Source: Kitasatospora albolonga
Lineage (GTDB): Bacteria > Actinomycetota > Actinomycetes > Streptomycetales > Streptomycetaceae
Assembly (NCBI GenBank): GCA_002082585.1
Contig: CP020563.1
Coordinates: forward strand, 3,652,001 to 3,716,000
Direction: 5' to 3'
Length of the DNA: 64,000 bases
Shown: piece after piece, positions 45,374 through 52,996 of the stretch
Layout of the letters: each line of letters opens with the position of its first letter
Numbering within the stretch: position 1 is the stretch's first letter
Made by a program: the position numbers and the translations under genes
The notes under the pieces: generated by a model
Seen by the model: only the letters and a program-made list of their open reading frames with translations
Databases searched by the model: none
Told to the model about the DNA's origin: nothing

Positions 45374-45407
45374 CCGCCGGAGGACACCCGCCCCCGTCCT
45401 CCGGCGG
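45374..45407. terminator. 12-bp perfect hairpin after the MFS gene
   Basis: CCGCCGGAGGAC, loop ACCCGCCCCC, GTCCTCCGGCGG, 39 bp after the stop. Confidence 0.82.
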
Positions 45408-45490
45408 TCATCCGCGATCACCGGACCAGCGGTCATCCGCAGTCAGCGAACCGACGGTCATCCGCAGCCACCGGTCCGGCGGTCACCGGT
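45403..45490 (+). repeat. 26-bp tandem repeat (GCGGTCATCCGCAGTCACCGGACCA type)
   Basis: Three to four degenerate units starting at about 45403, 45429, 45455 and 45480, each with CGGTCATCCGC followed by a CACCGG-like part. Non-coding, immediately after the terminator. The rest of the 437-bp gap (to 45772) contains no gene; it becomes A/T-richer toward the next start. Confidence 0.75.
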
Positions 45491-45772
45491 CGTCACCGTC
45501 GCCTGTATCCAGCCATGTTCATGATTTGTTGACACTTCACCGGACGGCTCCTCCCGGCCGCTCCACCACTGGTAGAACAGGCCACTTCCGGCTCGCACGC
45601 CACCCGCCCCCGCCGCGCGGAAGCACGTTTGCGCAGGTCAGACCCCGAACTTGCAAAATAGACGGCGGACCCGGGAAATCCCCGGCCAGGAAGGTACTTT
45701 CACCTCGTACTTATGTGCCATGTATCCACTCGGGTGCGAGCGGTGACGAGTATCGAGGGGGAGTAGCGTTAC
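45491..45772. promoter_or_regulatory. Upstream region of the transposase-like regulator gene
   Basis: No coding sequence seen. A TTGACA word at 45529-45534 is a possible -35 element but no -10 fits at 16-19 bp. The stretch 45640-45725 is relatively A/T-rich and a GGGGGAG ribosome binding site sits 9 nt before the ATG at 45773. Confidence 0.45.
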
Positions 45773-47077
45773 ATGTCGTCAAATGAGGTACGCGCGGCCG
45801 TGCCGGACGATGCGGCGCGCATGCAGACGTTCATGGACGAGACGTTCCGGGCCTTCCGGCGCCCGGAGCAGCGTCGTTGGGCCCAGGCGTATCTCTGGGC
45901 CCTGATCCATGTATCCGGCAAGAAGACACCGCGCCGCATGGCGCTGGCGAAGCCCTTACCCTCGGCCGCGGCACACGGTCTCCACCAGTTCATCAACGCC
46001 AGCCCCTGGGACTGGAATCCGGTACGCCGACGGCTCGCGCGCCTCGTCACCGCGAGCGCGGCACCGCACGCCTGGACCGTCACCGAGCTCGTCATCCCCA
46101 AGCGCGGCGAGCACTCGGTGGGCGTGCACCGGTACGTCGATACCGCGACCGGACGCGCCGTCAACTGCCAGCGGGCGGTGGGCCTCTTCCTCGCCTCGGG
46201 CCATCACTCCTATCCGGTGGACTGGCGCCTCGTCCTCGGCGGGGCGTGGGACTCCGACCAGGAGCGCAGGCGGCGGGCGCGCATCCCCGGGACCGAGGGC
46301 GGGCGTACGGTCACCGACCTGATCGTGGAGTACGCCGCCGAGGCCGCGACGCGGTATCAACTCCCTGGCCTTCCCTGGGTCCTGGACCTCACCCGGTACG
46401 AGGACGCGGCGGGTGTCCTCGCGGGCCTGGAGCGGCTCGGGGCCGACGTGGTGTGCGAGGTGCCGGCGGACCTGCCGGTGCTCGCCAGTCAGCACACGTC
46501 CGCCGTCACCACCGTGGGCGCGCTCATGGAGCTGCGGCACGCCCGGCAGACCCATGTGCTGCTCCGGCACTCCGCCGACGGCCACGTCCGGGCCGTACCG
46601 GTCCACACCTACGCGGGCACGGTGAACCTGCCCCGCCCGGGCAACGGCACCGGGAGCGGCACCGGAATCAGCGGCGGGCCCGGCAACGGCACCGGCGATG
46701 ACGCGGGCGCACGCCCGTACCGCATCCTGGAACGGCCCGGCCTCGATGTCCGCCAGCCCTGCCGGTACTGGCTCACCACGCTCACCGACCGCCGGGTGGA
46801 GGAGATCCTCCGCCTCGCGCGCAGCCACTCCGCGGCCCTCTCGGCCGTGACCACGCTCCGCCACCGGTTCGGCGTCCTCGACTTCGAGGGCCGCTCCTTC
46901 CCCGGCTGGCACCACCACATGACCATGGCCTCGGCCGCCTACGTCTACCAGCGCCTGTCCGGCAACGCCTGCCGGGCCACCCCACCACCGGACCGGCCCG
47001 ACCCACCGGACCCCCCGCCGCGAGCACCGGCCGCATCGGTCACACCGGCCGCGGCGCTCGCCGACGCTCCGAACTGA
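45773..47077 (+). CDS. Domesticated IS701-type transposase-like protein
   Basis: 434 residues. The order of segments follows IS701-family DDE transposases: an N-terminal helical part, then VTELVIPKRGEHSVGVHRY ... NCQRAVGLFL (the region around the first catalytic Asp), PWVLDLTRYED (second Asp region) and a C-terminal LDFEGRSFPGWHHHMTMA (the region with the catalytic Glu). The first Asp of the usual VDE motif is Thr (VTE), so transposition activity is doubtful; no terminal inverted repeats or target duplications flank it. Codon 62 is TTA (45956-45958), indicating bldA control, as in cluster regulators. It is followed after 20-29 bp by an unusual response regulator and then the carrier-protein cluster. 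I infer a DNA-binding regulatory role. Confidence 0.7.
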   Translation: MSSNEVRAAVPDDAARMQTFMDETFRAFRRPEQRRWAQAYLWALIHVSGKKTPRRMALAKPLPSAAAHGLHQFINASPWDWNPVRRRLARLVTASAAPHAWTVTELVIPKRGEHSVGVHRYVDTATGRAVNCQRAVGLFLASGHHSYPVDWRLVLGGAWDSDQERRRRARIPGTEGGRTVTDLIVEYAAEAATRYQLPGLPWVLDLTRYEDAAGVLAGLERLGADVVCEVPADLPVLASQHTSAVTTVGALMELRHARQTHVLLRHSADGHVRAVPVHTYAGTVNLPRPGNGTGSGTGISGGPGNGTGDDAGARPYRILERPGLDVRQPCRYWLTTLTDRRVEEILRLARSHSAALSAVTTLRHRFGVLDFEGRSFPGWHHHMTMASAAYVYQRLSGNACRATPPPDRPDPPDPPPRAPAASVTPAAALADAPN

Positions 47078-47097
47078 CGTGAAGCCAAGGGGGAGAA

Positions 47098-47133
47098 GTG
47101 GGGCACGTGAGAGAAGTGGGGCACGTGAGACAG
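47098..47133 (+). repeat. 18-bp tandem duplication at the response regulator start, containing CACGTG twice
   Basis: GTGGGGCACGTGAGAGAA followed by GTGGGGCACGTGAGACAG. It multiplies possible GTG starts and puts two palindromes CACGTG 18 bp apart. Confidence 0.85.
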
Positions 47134-47814
47134 GTACTCGTGGTGGAGCAGAACACGGCCGCCGCCGAAACCATGGTGAGCGATCTGCGGCGGCAGGGAT
47201 TCACCGCCCGCAGCGTCTCCACAGGGGAGCGGGCCCTGCGGGCGCACGGCGACGCGGATCTGGTGCTGTTCTCCCTGGAACTGCCCGATATCGACGGACT
47301 GGAATTGTGCCGGTCCCTGCGCGGTGCCGGTGACACGGCCCTGATAGCCGTCACCGCCGCCGACAACGAACTGGAACGGGTGCTCGTCCTGAATGCGGGC
47401 GCCGACGACTGTGTGGTGAGAACCTGGGGATTCCGGGAAGTCGGGGCCCGTATCGAGGCGGTCCTGCGCCGCGCCCGGCCCCGGCAGGTCCTTCCCACCG
47501 CCATTTCCCTGCGCCATCTCCATATCGATCCGCAGCTGCGGGAAGTACGGCTGCACGACCGGCTCGTCGGCGTCACGTCGAAGGAATTCGAGCTGCTCTA
47601 CACCCTGGCCGCCACCCCCGAAACGGTCGTGACACGGAAAGAGCTGATGGCCCGGGTCTGGGGAAGCAACTGGGGGCACACCAGCCGCACCATCGACACC
47701 CATGTGAGCAGCCTCCGGGCGAAACTCGGCTCCAGCGGCTGGATCATCACGGTCCGGGGCGTCGGCTACCGCATGGGATACGCCTGGCGGATGCCGGAGA
47801 CGTCCGCCGGGTGA
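47107..47814 (+). CDS. Atypical OmpR-family response regulator lacking the phosphorylation site
   Basis: About 235 residues. The receiver keeps its fold, but the acidic pair is VVEQNT, the phospho-acceptor Asp is Ser (LVLFSLELPDIDG), and the conserved Lys is Arg (CVVRTWGF), so phosphorylation control is improbable. The C-terminal winged helix is complete (LTSKEFELLYTLA-type segment, RTIDTHVSSLRAKLG, VRGVGYRM). No kinase gene is near. Start is uncertain: GTG codons occur at 47098, 47107, 47116 and 47125; 47107 is the best spaced from AGGGGGAG. The first 36 bp are an 18-bp tandem duplication. Likely a cluster-situated regulator, of the JadR1-like ligand-responsive kind (inference). Confidence 0.85.
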   Translation: MREVGHVRQVLVVEQNTAAAETMVSDLRRQGFTARSVSTGERALRAHGDADLVLFSLELPDIDGLELCRSLRGAGDTALIAVTAADNELERVLVLNAGADDCVVRTWGFREVGARIEAVLRRARPRQVLPTAISLRHLHIDPQLREVRLHDRLVGVTSKEFELLYTLAATPETVVTRKELMARVWGSNWGHTSRTIDTHVSSLRAKLGSSGWIITVRGVGYRMGYAWRMPETSAG

Positions 47815-47816
47815 AC

Positions 47817-47850
47817 CGGGGCCCCGGGGCACACACTCCCCGGGGCCCCG
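47817..47850. terminator. 13-bp perfect hairpin between convergent genes
   Basis: CGGGGCCCCGGGG, loop CACACACT, CCCCGGGGCCCCG, immediately after the response regulator stop; serves both strands. Confidence 0.88.
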
Positions 47851-47853
47851 CCC

Positions 47854-48612
47854 TCACACCCCCGCCCCCTCCAGCCGCCGCAGCAGCGGGTGGTGTGCCT
47901 CGTCCCTCTCGCCCACCAGCCGCCGCGCCCACCAGGCCGACGCCAGGTTCGAGGTCAGCAGCGTGCGGTGCGGCTCCTGCCGGGCCAGCTCGGTGAGGGC
48001 GGCGAGCGTGCCCATGCCCGTACCCGTGAAGAGCAGGGCCGTTCCGGCGGGCAGCTCCCGCTCCCGCAGGCGCCGCAGGACCGTCCCGGTCGTCACCGCG
48101 TACGGGTCGTAGCGCGCGTCCCCGTCCGGTGCCGCCGCCTCCTCCGCGGGGACGGACACCACCCCGTCGACCGTCAGCCCGGCCCGCTCCCAGAAGGCGC
48201 GGGAGGTGTCGGTGAGCCACGGCTCGTACGGGGACACGAGCGTCAGCCGGGTCGCCCCGAGCGCCTCGCAGGCCGCGAGGATCGCCTGCGTGGAGGAGTA
48301 CACGGGAAAGCCGGCCCGACCGGAAAGCTCCTCGCAGAAGGCCCGGTCACCGTCCGGTTCCAGCAGGTAGTGCGAGGCGCTGCACGCGACCACGGCGGCG
48401 TCCAGCCGCAGCGCGCCGAAGCTGCCGAGCAGCGCGGGCAGCACCTCGTTGTACGTCTCCAGCATGGCCCTGAGCCCGGCCCCCGGAGTGACCGGGAACC
48501 GGGCGGTGTACACATTCATTCCGGCGCCGAGCAGATGGTTGAACTCGGGTTCCGCCGTGGGGTTTTCCGGCGGTACGACGACCCCTAGCCGGGGCAGCGA
48601 GAAGAGATCCAT
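47854..48612 (-). CDS. Maleate isomerase / arylmalonate decarboxylase-type protein (Asp/Glu racemase superfamily)
   Basis: 252 residues. LGVVVPPENPTAEPEFN at the N-terminus is typical of the maleate cis-trans isomerase/arylmalonate decarboxylase family, with the first active-site Cys in VVACSASHYL (about residue 77). At the place of the second Cys the sequence reads LLFTGTGMGT, so only one of the two catalytic Cys is visible: the mirror of arylmalonate decarboxylase, which has only the second. It may isomerise, racemise or decarboxylate a small dicarboxylate. Divergent from the metallolyase gene at the head of the carrier-protein cluster; membership is likely but unproven. Confidence 0.78.
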   Translation of the reverse strand: MDLFSLPRLGVVVPPENPTAEPEFNHLLGAGMNVYTARFPVTPGAGLRAMLETYNEVLPALLGSFGALRLDAAVVACSASHYLLEPDGDRAFCEELSGRAGFPVYSSTQAILAACEALGATRLTLVSPYEPWLTDTSRAFWERAGLTVDGVVSVPAEEAAAPDGDARYDPYAVTTGTVLRRLRERELPAGTALLFTGTGMGTLAALTELARQEPHRTLLTSNLASAWWARRLVGERDEAHHPLLRRLEGAGV

Positions 48613-48702
48613 GGACGCACCGTAGGACGCGCGTCACATCAACGGGTGTTCTCCGTCCGCTATTTGGCACGCTCACACACCCTTCTTGCACTCCTTTTCC
48701 TT

Positions 48703-48740
48703 CCTGACATTCCCTGACACTCCGCAACACAGCCCTGACA
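48703..48740 (+). promoter_or_regulatory. Three CCTGACA direct repeats, candidate activator site
   Basis: CCTGACA at 48703-48709, 48713-48719 and 48734-48740: start-to-start spacing 10 and 21 bp, that is one and two helical turns, the arrangement used by OmpR-type and SARP winged-helix proteins. An AGATAT word at 48745-48750 just downstream could be the -10 element of the metallolyase promoter. The nearby atypical OmpR-type regulator is the obvious candidate binder (inference). Confidence 0.6.
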
Positions 48741-48841
48741 CCGCAGATATTGCCCTCCCCCGGCCGGGCGGCGAAGGATATGGATCAGCGAAATGCAGGC
48801 CCTTTCCGAAAGAAGACCCAGAGACCGGAGGAGCAGCGGAA

Positions 48842-49996
48842 ATGACAGCAGAAGGCCCCGAGAAACTGGAGAGACCGCCCCGGATATCGGACGCGACGCT
48901 CCGGGACTCCGCGCACATGGCGGGCGTCGAATTCGGCCCGCAGGACGCCGCCGCCATCGCGGACCTGCTGGTGCGCACGGGCGTCGAGCTCGTCGAGGTG
49001 GGCATGGTCTCCGGCCCGGACTCCAAGGACGCCGACCTCGTCCTCGCCACCCACGAGGCCGTCGGCCCCGAGCGCAGCATGACGCTCCTCGTCGTGCGCG
49101 ACCGCCGTCAGGTCGCCCGCGCGCTGGACGAGGCCGAGCGGCTGGGCGTGCGCCACATCATGTACTCGATCCCCACCTCCGAGCAGCACGCCCAGCTGAA
49201 GCTGGACTCGGCGAGCCCCAAGTTCCTCCAGGCGCTGGCCCGTTCGGCTATCCAGCAGGCGAAGGAGCGCGGCTTCCACGTCACGTTCAGCGGTGAGGAC
49301 GGCGCCCGTACGCCCAAGGAGCGGCTCGTCCCCTATGTGGAGGCGGGGTTCGCGGCGGGGGCCGACCGGTTCCGGCTCGCGGAGACGGTCGCGTACCTCT
49401 CGCCCTGGCAGATGCAGGAGGTGATCGCGGACCTCACCGCGATCGACGGCTCCGAGATCGAGATCCACTCGCACAACATGCTGGGCCTGGCCGTCGCCAA
49501 CTCCCTGGCCGCCGTGCGGGCGGGCGCCCAGTGGATCTCCGCGACCGTCGGCGGCATCGGTGAGCGCGGCGGCAACGCCCCGCTGGCCGAGCTGCTCACC
49601 GCGCTGCGCGTCATCCACGGCGACACCCGCTTCGACCTCACGCACCTCACCGAGCTCTCCCGGATCGCCCTGAGCGGTGCCGGTCTCGGGGACGCCTTCC
49701 AGTCCGGGCCGACCACCCCGCACGCCTTCGCCTACGAGCTGCCGGGCCAGCTGAGCCACCCGCACGCGTACGAGACACTCCCCGCCGAACTCGTCGGCAA
49801 CCGGCGCGAGTTGCGCGTCCGCAGCCGCCTCACCACCGCCCTGGTCCGCTGGGCCCTGGACGATGCGGGGCCGGCCGTCGACGTGGACGCCTTCACCGCG
49901 TGGCTGGCCGAGCGGCAGGAGCGGGACGGCCGCCCGCTGCTGGACCGGGACACGATCCGCGAGGCCGCCGCCGACTTCCGCCCCGTACCGGCGTAA
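48842..49996 (+). CDS. DRE-TIM metallolyase (HMG-CoA lyase / homocitrate synthase / isopropylmalate synthase superfamily)
   Basis: 384 residues. The superfamily motif appears as SDATLRDSAHMAG near residue 17 (metal Asp and catalytic Arg-Asp retained), with metal ligands in IHSHNMLG (HxHN form; about 212) and the GIGERGGN loop (about 240). Such enzymes make or break C-C bonds next to a 2-oxo acid, usually with acetyl-CoA. It lacks the C-terminal allosteric domain of isopropylmalate synthase. ATG 48842 follows GGAGGAG at 8 nt. First gene of the carrier-protein operon, 28 bp before it; I infer that it builds the carbon skeleton of an unusual 2-oxo acid that becomes the amino acid substrate. Confidence 0.85.
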   Translation: MTAEGPEKLERPPRISDATLRDSAHMAGVEFGPQDAAAIADLLVRTGVELVEVGMVSGPDSKDADLVLATHEAVGPERSMTLLVVRDRRQVARALDEAERLGVRHIMYSIPTSEQHAQLKLDSASPKFLQALARSAIQQAKERGFHVTFSGEDGARTPKERLVPYVEAGFAAGADRFRLAETVAYLSPWQMQEVIADLTAIDGSEIEIHSHNMLGLAVANSLAAVRAGAQWISATVGGIGERGGNAPLAELLTALRVIHGDTRFDLTHLTELSRIALSGAGLGDAFQSGPTTPHAFAYELPGQLSHPHAYETLPAELVGNRRELRVRSRLTTALVRWALDDAGPAVDVDAFTAWLAERQERDGRPLLDRDTIREAAADFRPVPA

Positions 49997-50024
49997 CCCA
50001 CCCCACCTCTCAACGGAGTTCACG

Positions 50025-50213
50025 ATGTCCACCGCCACCACCCTGACCGGCGTATGCCCCGAGTGCGAGACCGACCTGACCGTCCCCCCGGTCACCCTGG
50101 GCGAGACCCTCTCCTGCCCCGAGTGCATCCTGACCCTCCGCGTCGAGGCCGTCGAGGACGGCCGGCTGACGCTGGAGATGGTCGAGGTGCAGCTGCGCGA
50201 CTGGGGCCAGTGA
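50025..50213 (+). CDS. LysW-like amino-group carrier protein (AmCP) with C-terminal Gln
   Basis: 62 residues. A zinc ribbon with Cys11, Cys14 (CPEC) and Cys31, Cys34 (CPEC), an acidic body, and the C-terminus RDWGQ. Known LysW proteins end in (E)DWGE and carry the substrate amino group on the side-chain carboxylate of the last Glu, protecting it while the acid end is phosphorylated and reduced. Here the last codon is CAG (50208-50210), so Gln replaces Glu. GGAG precedes the ATG at 7 nt. LysX-, LysY- and LysZ-like genes follow directly, which makes the identification firm; the terminal residue is the odd point. Confidence 0.92.
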   Translation: MSTATTLTGVCPECETDLTVPPVTLGETLSCPECILTLRVEAVEDGRLTLEMVEVQLRDWGQ

Positions 50214-50214
50214 G

Positions 50215-51123
50215 ATGGGCGCTCCCCGCCCCGGTGCGCCCATCGCTTCCGGCACGCCCGTGGCTTCCGGCACGCCCGTCGCCTCCGTCGGGCTCGTCGC
50301 GGACCGGATCGCCTGGGAGGAACGCCTGCTCATCGAGGCGGCCCCGGCGTTCGGCCTCCGGATCGACTGGGTCAACGACGAGTCCCTCTCCCTCGGCCAC
50401 CCAGACGCCCCCGCGATCAAGGGGTACGACACCCTCCTCGTCCGCAGCCGCAGCTACACCCGGGGCGGGCTGATCGCCACCCTCGCCGAGGCGGCCGGTG
50501 TCCCCACGCTCAACACCGCCCGCGCCATCCACGCCTGCGAGAACAAGGCCGCTCTGCGCGCCCTGTTGCAGACGGCGGGCGTGCCGGTCCCCGACCACCG
50601 GCTCGTCCTCTCCCGCAAGGACTTCGCCAAGGCCCTGGCCGATCTGCCGCTCCCCCTCGTCCTCAAGCCGGTCTTCGGCGGGATGGGCAAGCGGGTCACG
50701 CTGATCCGGCACGCCGACACCGCGCACTCCGTGTACGACTACGTCGAGGATCTGGCCCACGCCTTCGAGCAGGCGAGCCTGGTGGAGCCGTACCTCGGCG
50801 GCAGCTCGGTGCGGTGCCTGGTGGTCGGGCGGGAGCTCGTCGGAGCGGCGGAGTTCGAGAGCGGCGGCAGCGACTGGCGCAACAACGCGGCCCTCGGCAA
50901 CAAGAACCGCGCCATCGCCCACGACCCCGACGTCGTCAAGATCGTCGACGGTGTGGTGGACGTCCTCGGGCCCGGGATCTACGGGATCGACCTCTTCGCC
51001 ACCCCGGACGGCTACGTCGTCAACGAGGTCAACCACGCCCCCGGCTTCCGGGCGGTGGCCTCCGCCACCGGGGCGGACATCCCCTCGGCCATCGGCCGCT
51101 ATGTGCAGGAGCTGCTCGCATGA
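50215..51123 (+). CDS. LysX-like ATP-grasp ligase (amino acid : AmCP ligase)
   Basis: 302 residues of the RimK/LysX ATP-grasp family. Nucleotide-binding loop KPVFGGMGKRV near 145, and metal-binding IYGIDLF and VVNEVNHAPGF near the C-terminus. It would join an amino acid, by its amino group, to the C-terminal residue of the carrier, whose gene ends one base upstream. The first 25 residues are a repeat-derived tail (ASGTPVASGTPVAS); the true start could be internal. Whether it accepts aminoadipate, glutamate or another amino acid cannot be decided by eye, and its partner carrier ends in Gln. Confidence 0.9.
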   Translation: MGAPRPGAPIASGTPVASGTPVASVGLVADRIAWEERLLIEAAPAFGLRIDWVNDESLSLGHPDAPAIKGYDTLLVRSRSYTRGGLIATLAEAAGVPTLNTARAIHACENKAALRALLQTAGVPVPDHRLVLSRKDFAKALADLPLPLVLKPVFGGMGKRVTLIRHADTAHSVYDYVEDLAHAFEQASLVEPYLGGSSVRCLVVGRELVGAAEFESGGSDWRNNAALGNKNRAIAHDPDVVKIVDGVVDVLGPGIYGIDLFATPDGYVVNEVNHAPGFRAVASATGADIPSAIGRYVQELLA

Positions 51124-52175
51124 TCCGCGCAGGAGTCGTCGGTGCCTCCGGGCTCGCCGGCGGCGAACTCATCCGCCTCATCACCCAACACCCCGACCTG
51201 GAGCTGACGTTCCTCGGCGGCTCCTCCAGCGCCGGCCGCCGCCCCTCCGAGCTGCACCCCGGCCTCCGCAACGACCGGGGCCTGACCGTGCAGCCGGTCA
51301 CCGAGGAGGTCGCGGAGAAGGTCGACGTCCTCTTCCTGGCCACCCCGGCGCCGGTCTCGGCCGAGCTGTCCTCGCTGTTCGCCGACCGCGTTCCGGCGAT
51401 CGTGGACCTCAGCGGAGCGTTCCGCATCCGTACGCCGGAGCTGCACGACCGCTGGTACCCGAAGGTCAGACGGCGCACCGACCTGGCCGACCGATTCGTC
51501 TACGGCGTACCGGAGTTGATCGGCGACCAGCTGAAGGACGCGGCCCTCATCTCGCTGCCCGGCTGCTACGCCACCGCGATCACCCTGGGCCTGGCCCCGC
51601 TCACCCTCGGCCTCGGGCTCGACCTGAAGACGGTCGTCGTGGACGGCAAGAGCGGGTCCAGCGGCGGGGGCATCCAGCTGCGCACCTCGGACCTGCACCC
51701 GTTCCGGGCCGGGGCCATCGCCCCGTACTCCCCGACCGGGCACCGGCACGCCGCCGAGGTCGGGGACTTCCTGGAGCGGAGCAAGCCCGGCACCATCGGG
51801 AACCTGTCCATGTCGGCGTACGGCGTCCCCAACGTACGCGGTCTGCTGACCAGTTCGTACGTGTTCACCGACGAGAAGGTGGACCAGCGCGAGCTGAACC
51901 GGGCCTATCTGCGCTTCTACAAGGGGCGCCCGTTCGTCCGGGTGCGGCGGCACAACGAAACGCTGATCCCGGTGCCCGACCCGCAGGTGGTCCTCGGCTC
52001 CAACTACGCCGATGTGACGGTCCTGTTGGACGAGGAGGGCGGGCGGATCGTCGTGCTCGCCGCACTCGACAACCTGGTCAAGGGGGCGGCGGGGCAGGCC
52101 GTGCAGGTGACGAACCTGCGCTTCGGCCTGCCGGAGGAGACGGGGCTGACGCAGCAGCCGGTGATGCCCGCATGA
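51120..52175 (+). CDS. LysY-like carrier-bound acyl-phosphate reductase (ArgC family)
   Basis: 351 residues. N-terminal NAD(P)-binding GVVGASGLAGGEL, catalytic Cys in SLPGCYATA near residue 145, as in N-acetyl-gamma-glutamyl-phosphate reductases and LysY. Reduces the phosphorylated side-chain carboxyl of the carrier-bound amino acid to an aldehyde. Overlaps LysX-like and LysZ-like genes by 4 bp on each side. Confidence 0.92.
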   Translation: MIRAGVVGASGLAGGELIRLITQHPDLELTFLGGSSSAGRRPSELHPGLRNDRGLTVQPVTEEVAEKVDVLFLATPAPVSAELSSLFADRVPAIVDLSGAFRIRTPELHDRWYPKVRRRTDLADRFVYGVPELIGDQLKDAALISLPGCYATAITLGLAPLTLGLGLDLKTVVVDGKSGSSGGGIQLRTSDLHPFRAGAIAPYSPTGHRHAAEVGDFLERSKPGTIGNLSMSAYGVPNVRGLLTSSYVFTDEKVDQRELNRAYLRFYKGRPFVRVRRHNETLIPVPDPQVVLGSNYADVTVLLDEEGGRIVVLAALDNLVKGAAGQAVQVTNLRFGLPEETGLTQQPVMPA

Positions 52176-52996
52176 GCGCATCGCCTTCCACTCCTACGGT
52201 GGTCAAGCTCGGCGGCAGCTGCCTGGACGACCTCGACGGCAGCTGGTGGGACGACCTGGCCCGGCACGGCCAGGACAGCCCCCTGGTTCTCGTGCACGGC
52301 TGGTCCAAGCCGCTGAAGAAGCTCGACGCCCGCTACAGCGAACCGTCGGCGATCCTGCGCGACCGGTACGGCAACCAGAGCCGGTGGACCACCCCCGAGG
52401 TCATCGACGACATCAAGACCGTCAGCGCCGTGCTGGCCGAGGACGTCCTCGGGCGGCTGGAGCGGCGCGGTATCACCGCCGAGCGGCTGCTCGGCAGCGA
52501 CGGGCTGGTCAGCGCGGGCGAGGGTGAGCGCTGGTGGTGGCGGGAGAAGCAGCTTGTCGAGCTGGAGAACCTCGTCGGCCCGATCACCGGCGTCGACCCG
52601 GCCCCGCTGAAGAACCTCCAGCCGGGCCACGCCTATCTGGTCACCCCGCTGGCCCGGAACGCGGCGGGCCGGGAGGTCAACACCGACGCCGACCGGGCCG
52701 CCGCCGCGATCGCCGGGGCCACCGGCGCATCCGATCTCGTCCTGGTCACCGATGTCGCCCACCTGCTGATCGACGGCCACCCGGTGAGCCGGATCAGCGC
52801 CCGGGAGGCCGCCGCCTTCCGCGACAAGGGGGCGCGGGGCGGTATGCGCAAGAAGCTGCGGGCGGCGGGCGAGGCGCTGGAGCGCGGTGTCGAGCGGGTC
52901 GTCATCGGCAGCGCCGCCGTCACGGAGCTGCTGAACGGCACGACAGGCACGTTGATCACCGACGCACACGCCTCCGGGGAAGGAGCGAGCGCATGA
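52172..52996 (+). CDS. LysZ-like carrier-bound amino acid kinase (ArgB family)
   Basis: 274 residues, amino acid kinase fold: VVKLGGSC (residues 10-17), VLVHGWSK in place of the usual VHGGG, NTDADRAAAAIA (about 170) and GGMRKKL (about 228). It phosphorylates the distal carboxyl group of the carrier-bound amino acid for reduction by the LysY-like enzyme. In-frame 4-bp overlaps with both neighbours. Confidence 0.92.
   Translation: MSASPSTPTVVKLGGSCLDDLDGSWWDDLARHGQDSPLVLVHGWSKPLKKLDARYSEPSAILRDRYGNQSRWTTPEVIDDIKTVSAVLAEDVLGRLERRGITAERLLGSDGLVSAGEGERWWWREKQLVELENLVGPITGVDPAPLKNLQPGHAYLVTPLARNAAGREVNTDADRAAAAIAGATGASDLVLVTDVAHLLIDGHPVSRISAREAAAFRDKGARGGMRKKLRAAGEALERGVERVVIGSAAVTELLNGTTGTLITDAHASGEGASA

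Noticed and set aside
45529..45578. TTGACA with TAGAAC as a promoter
   Set aside because: Spacing of 38 bp between the words is far too long for a sigma-70-type promoter.
45773..47077. Active insertion sequence
   Set aside because: No terminal inverted repeats or target duplication found and the first catalytic Asp is replaced.
50025..52996. Primary lysine or arginine biosynthesis by the LysW route
   Set aside because: Neighbours are secondary-metabolite enzymes, no LysJ, LysK or carbamoyltransferase genes are present, and the carrier has an unusual C-terminus.
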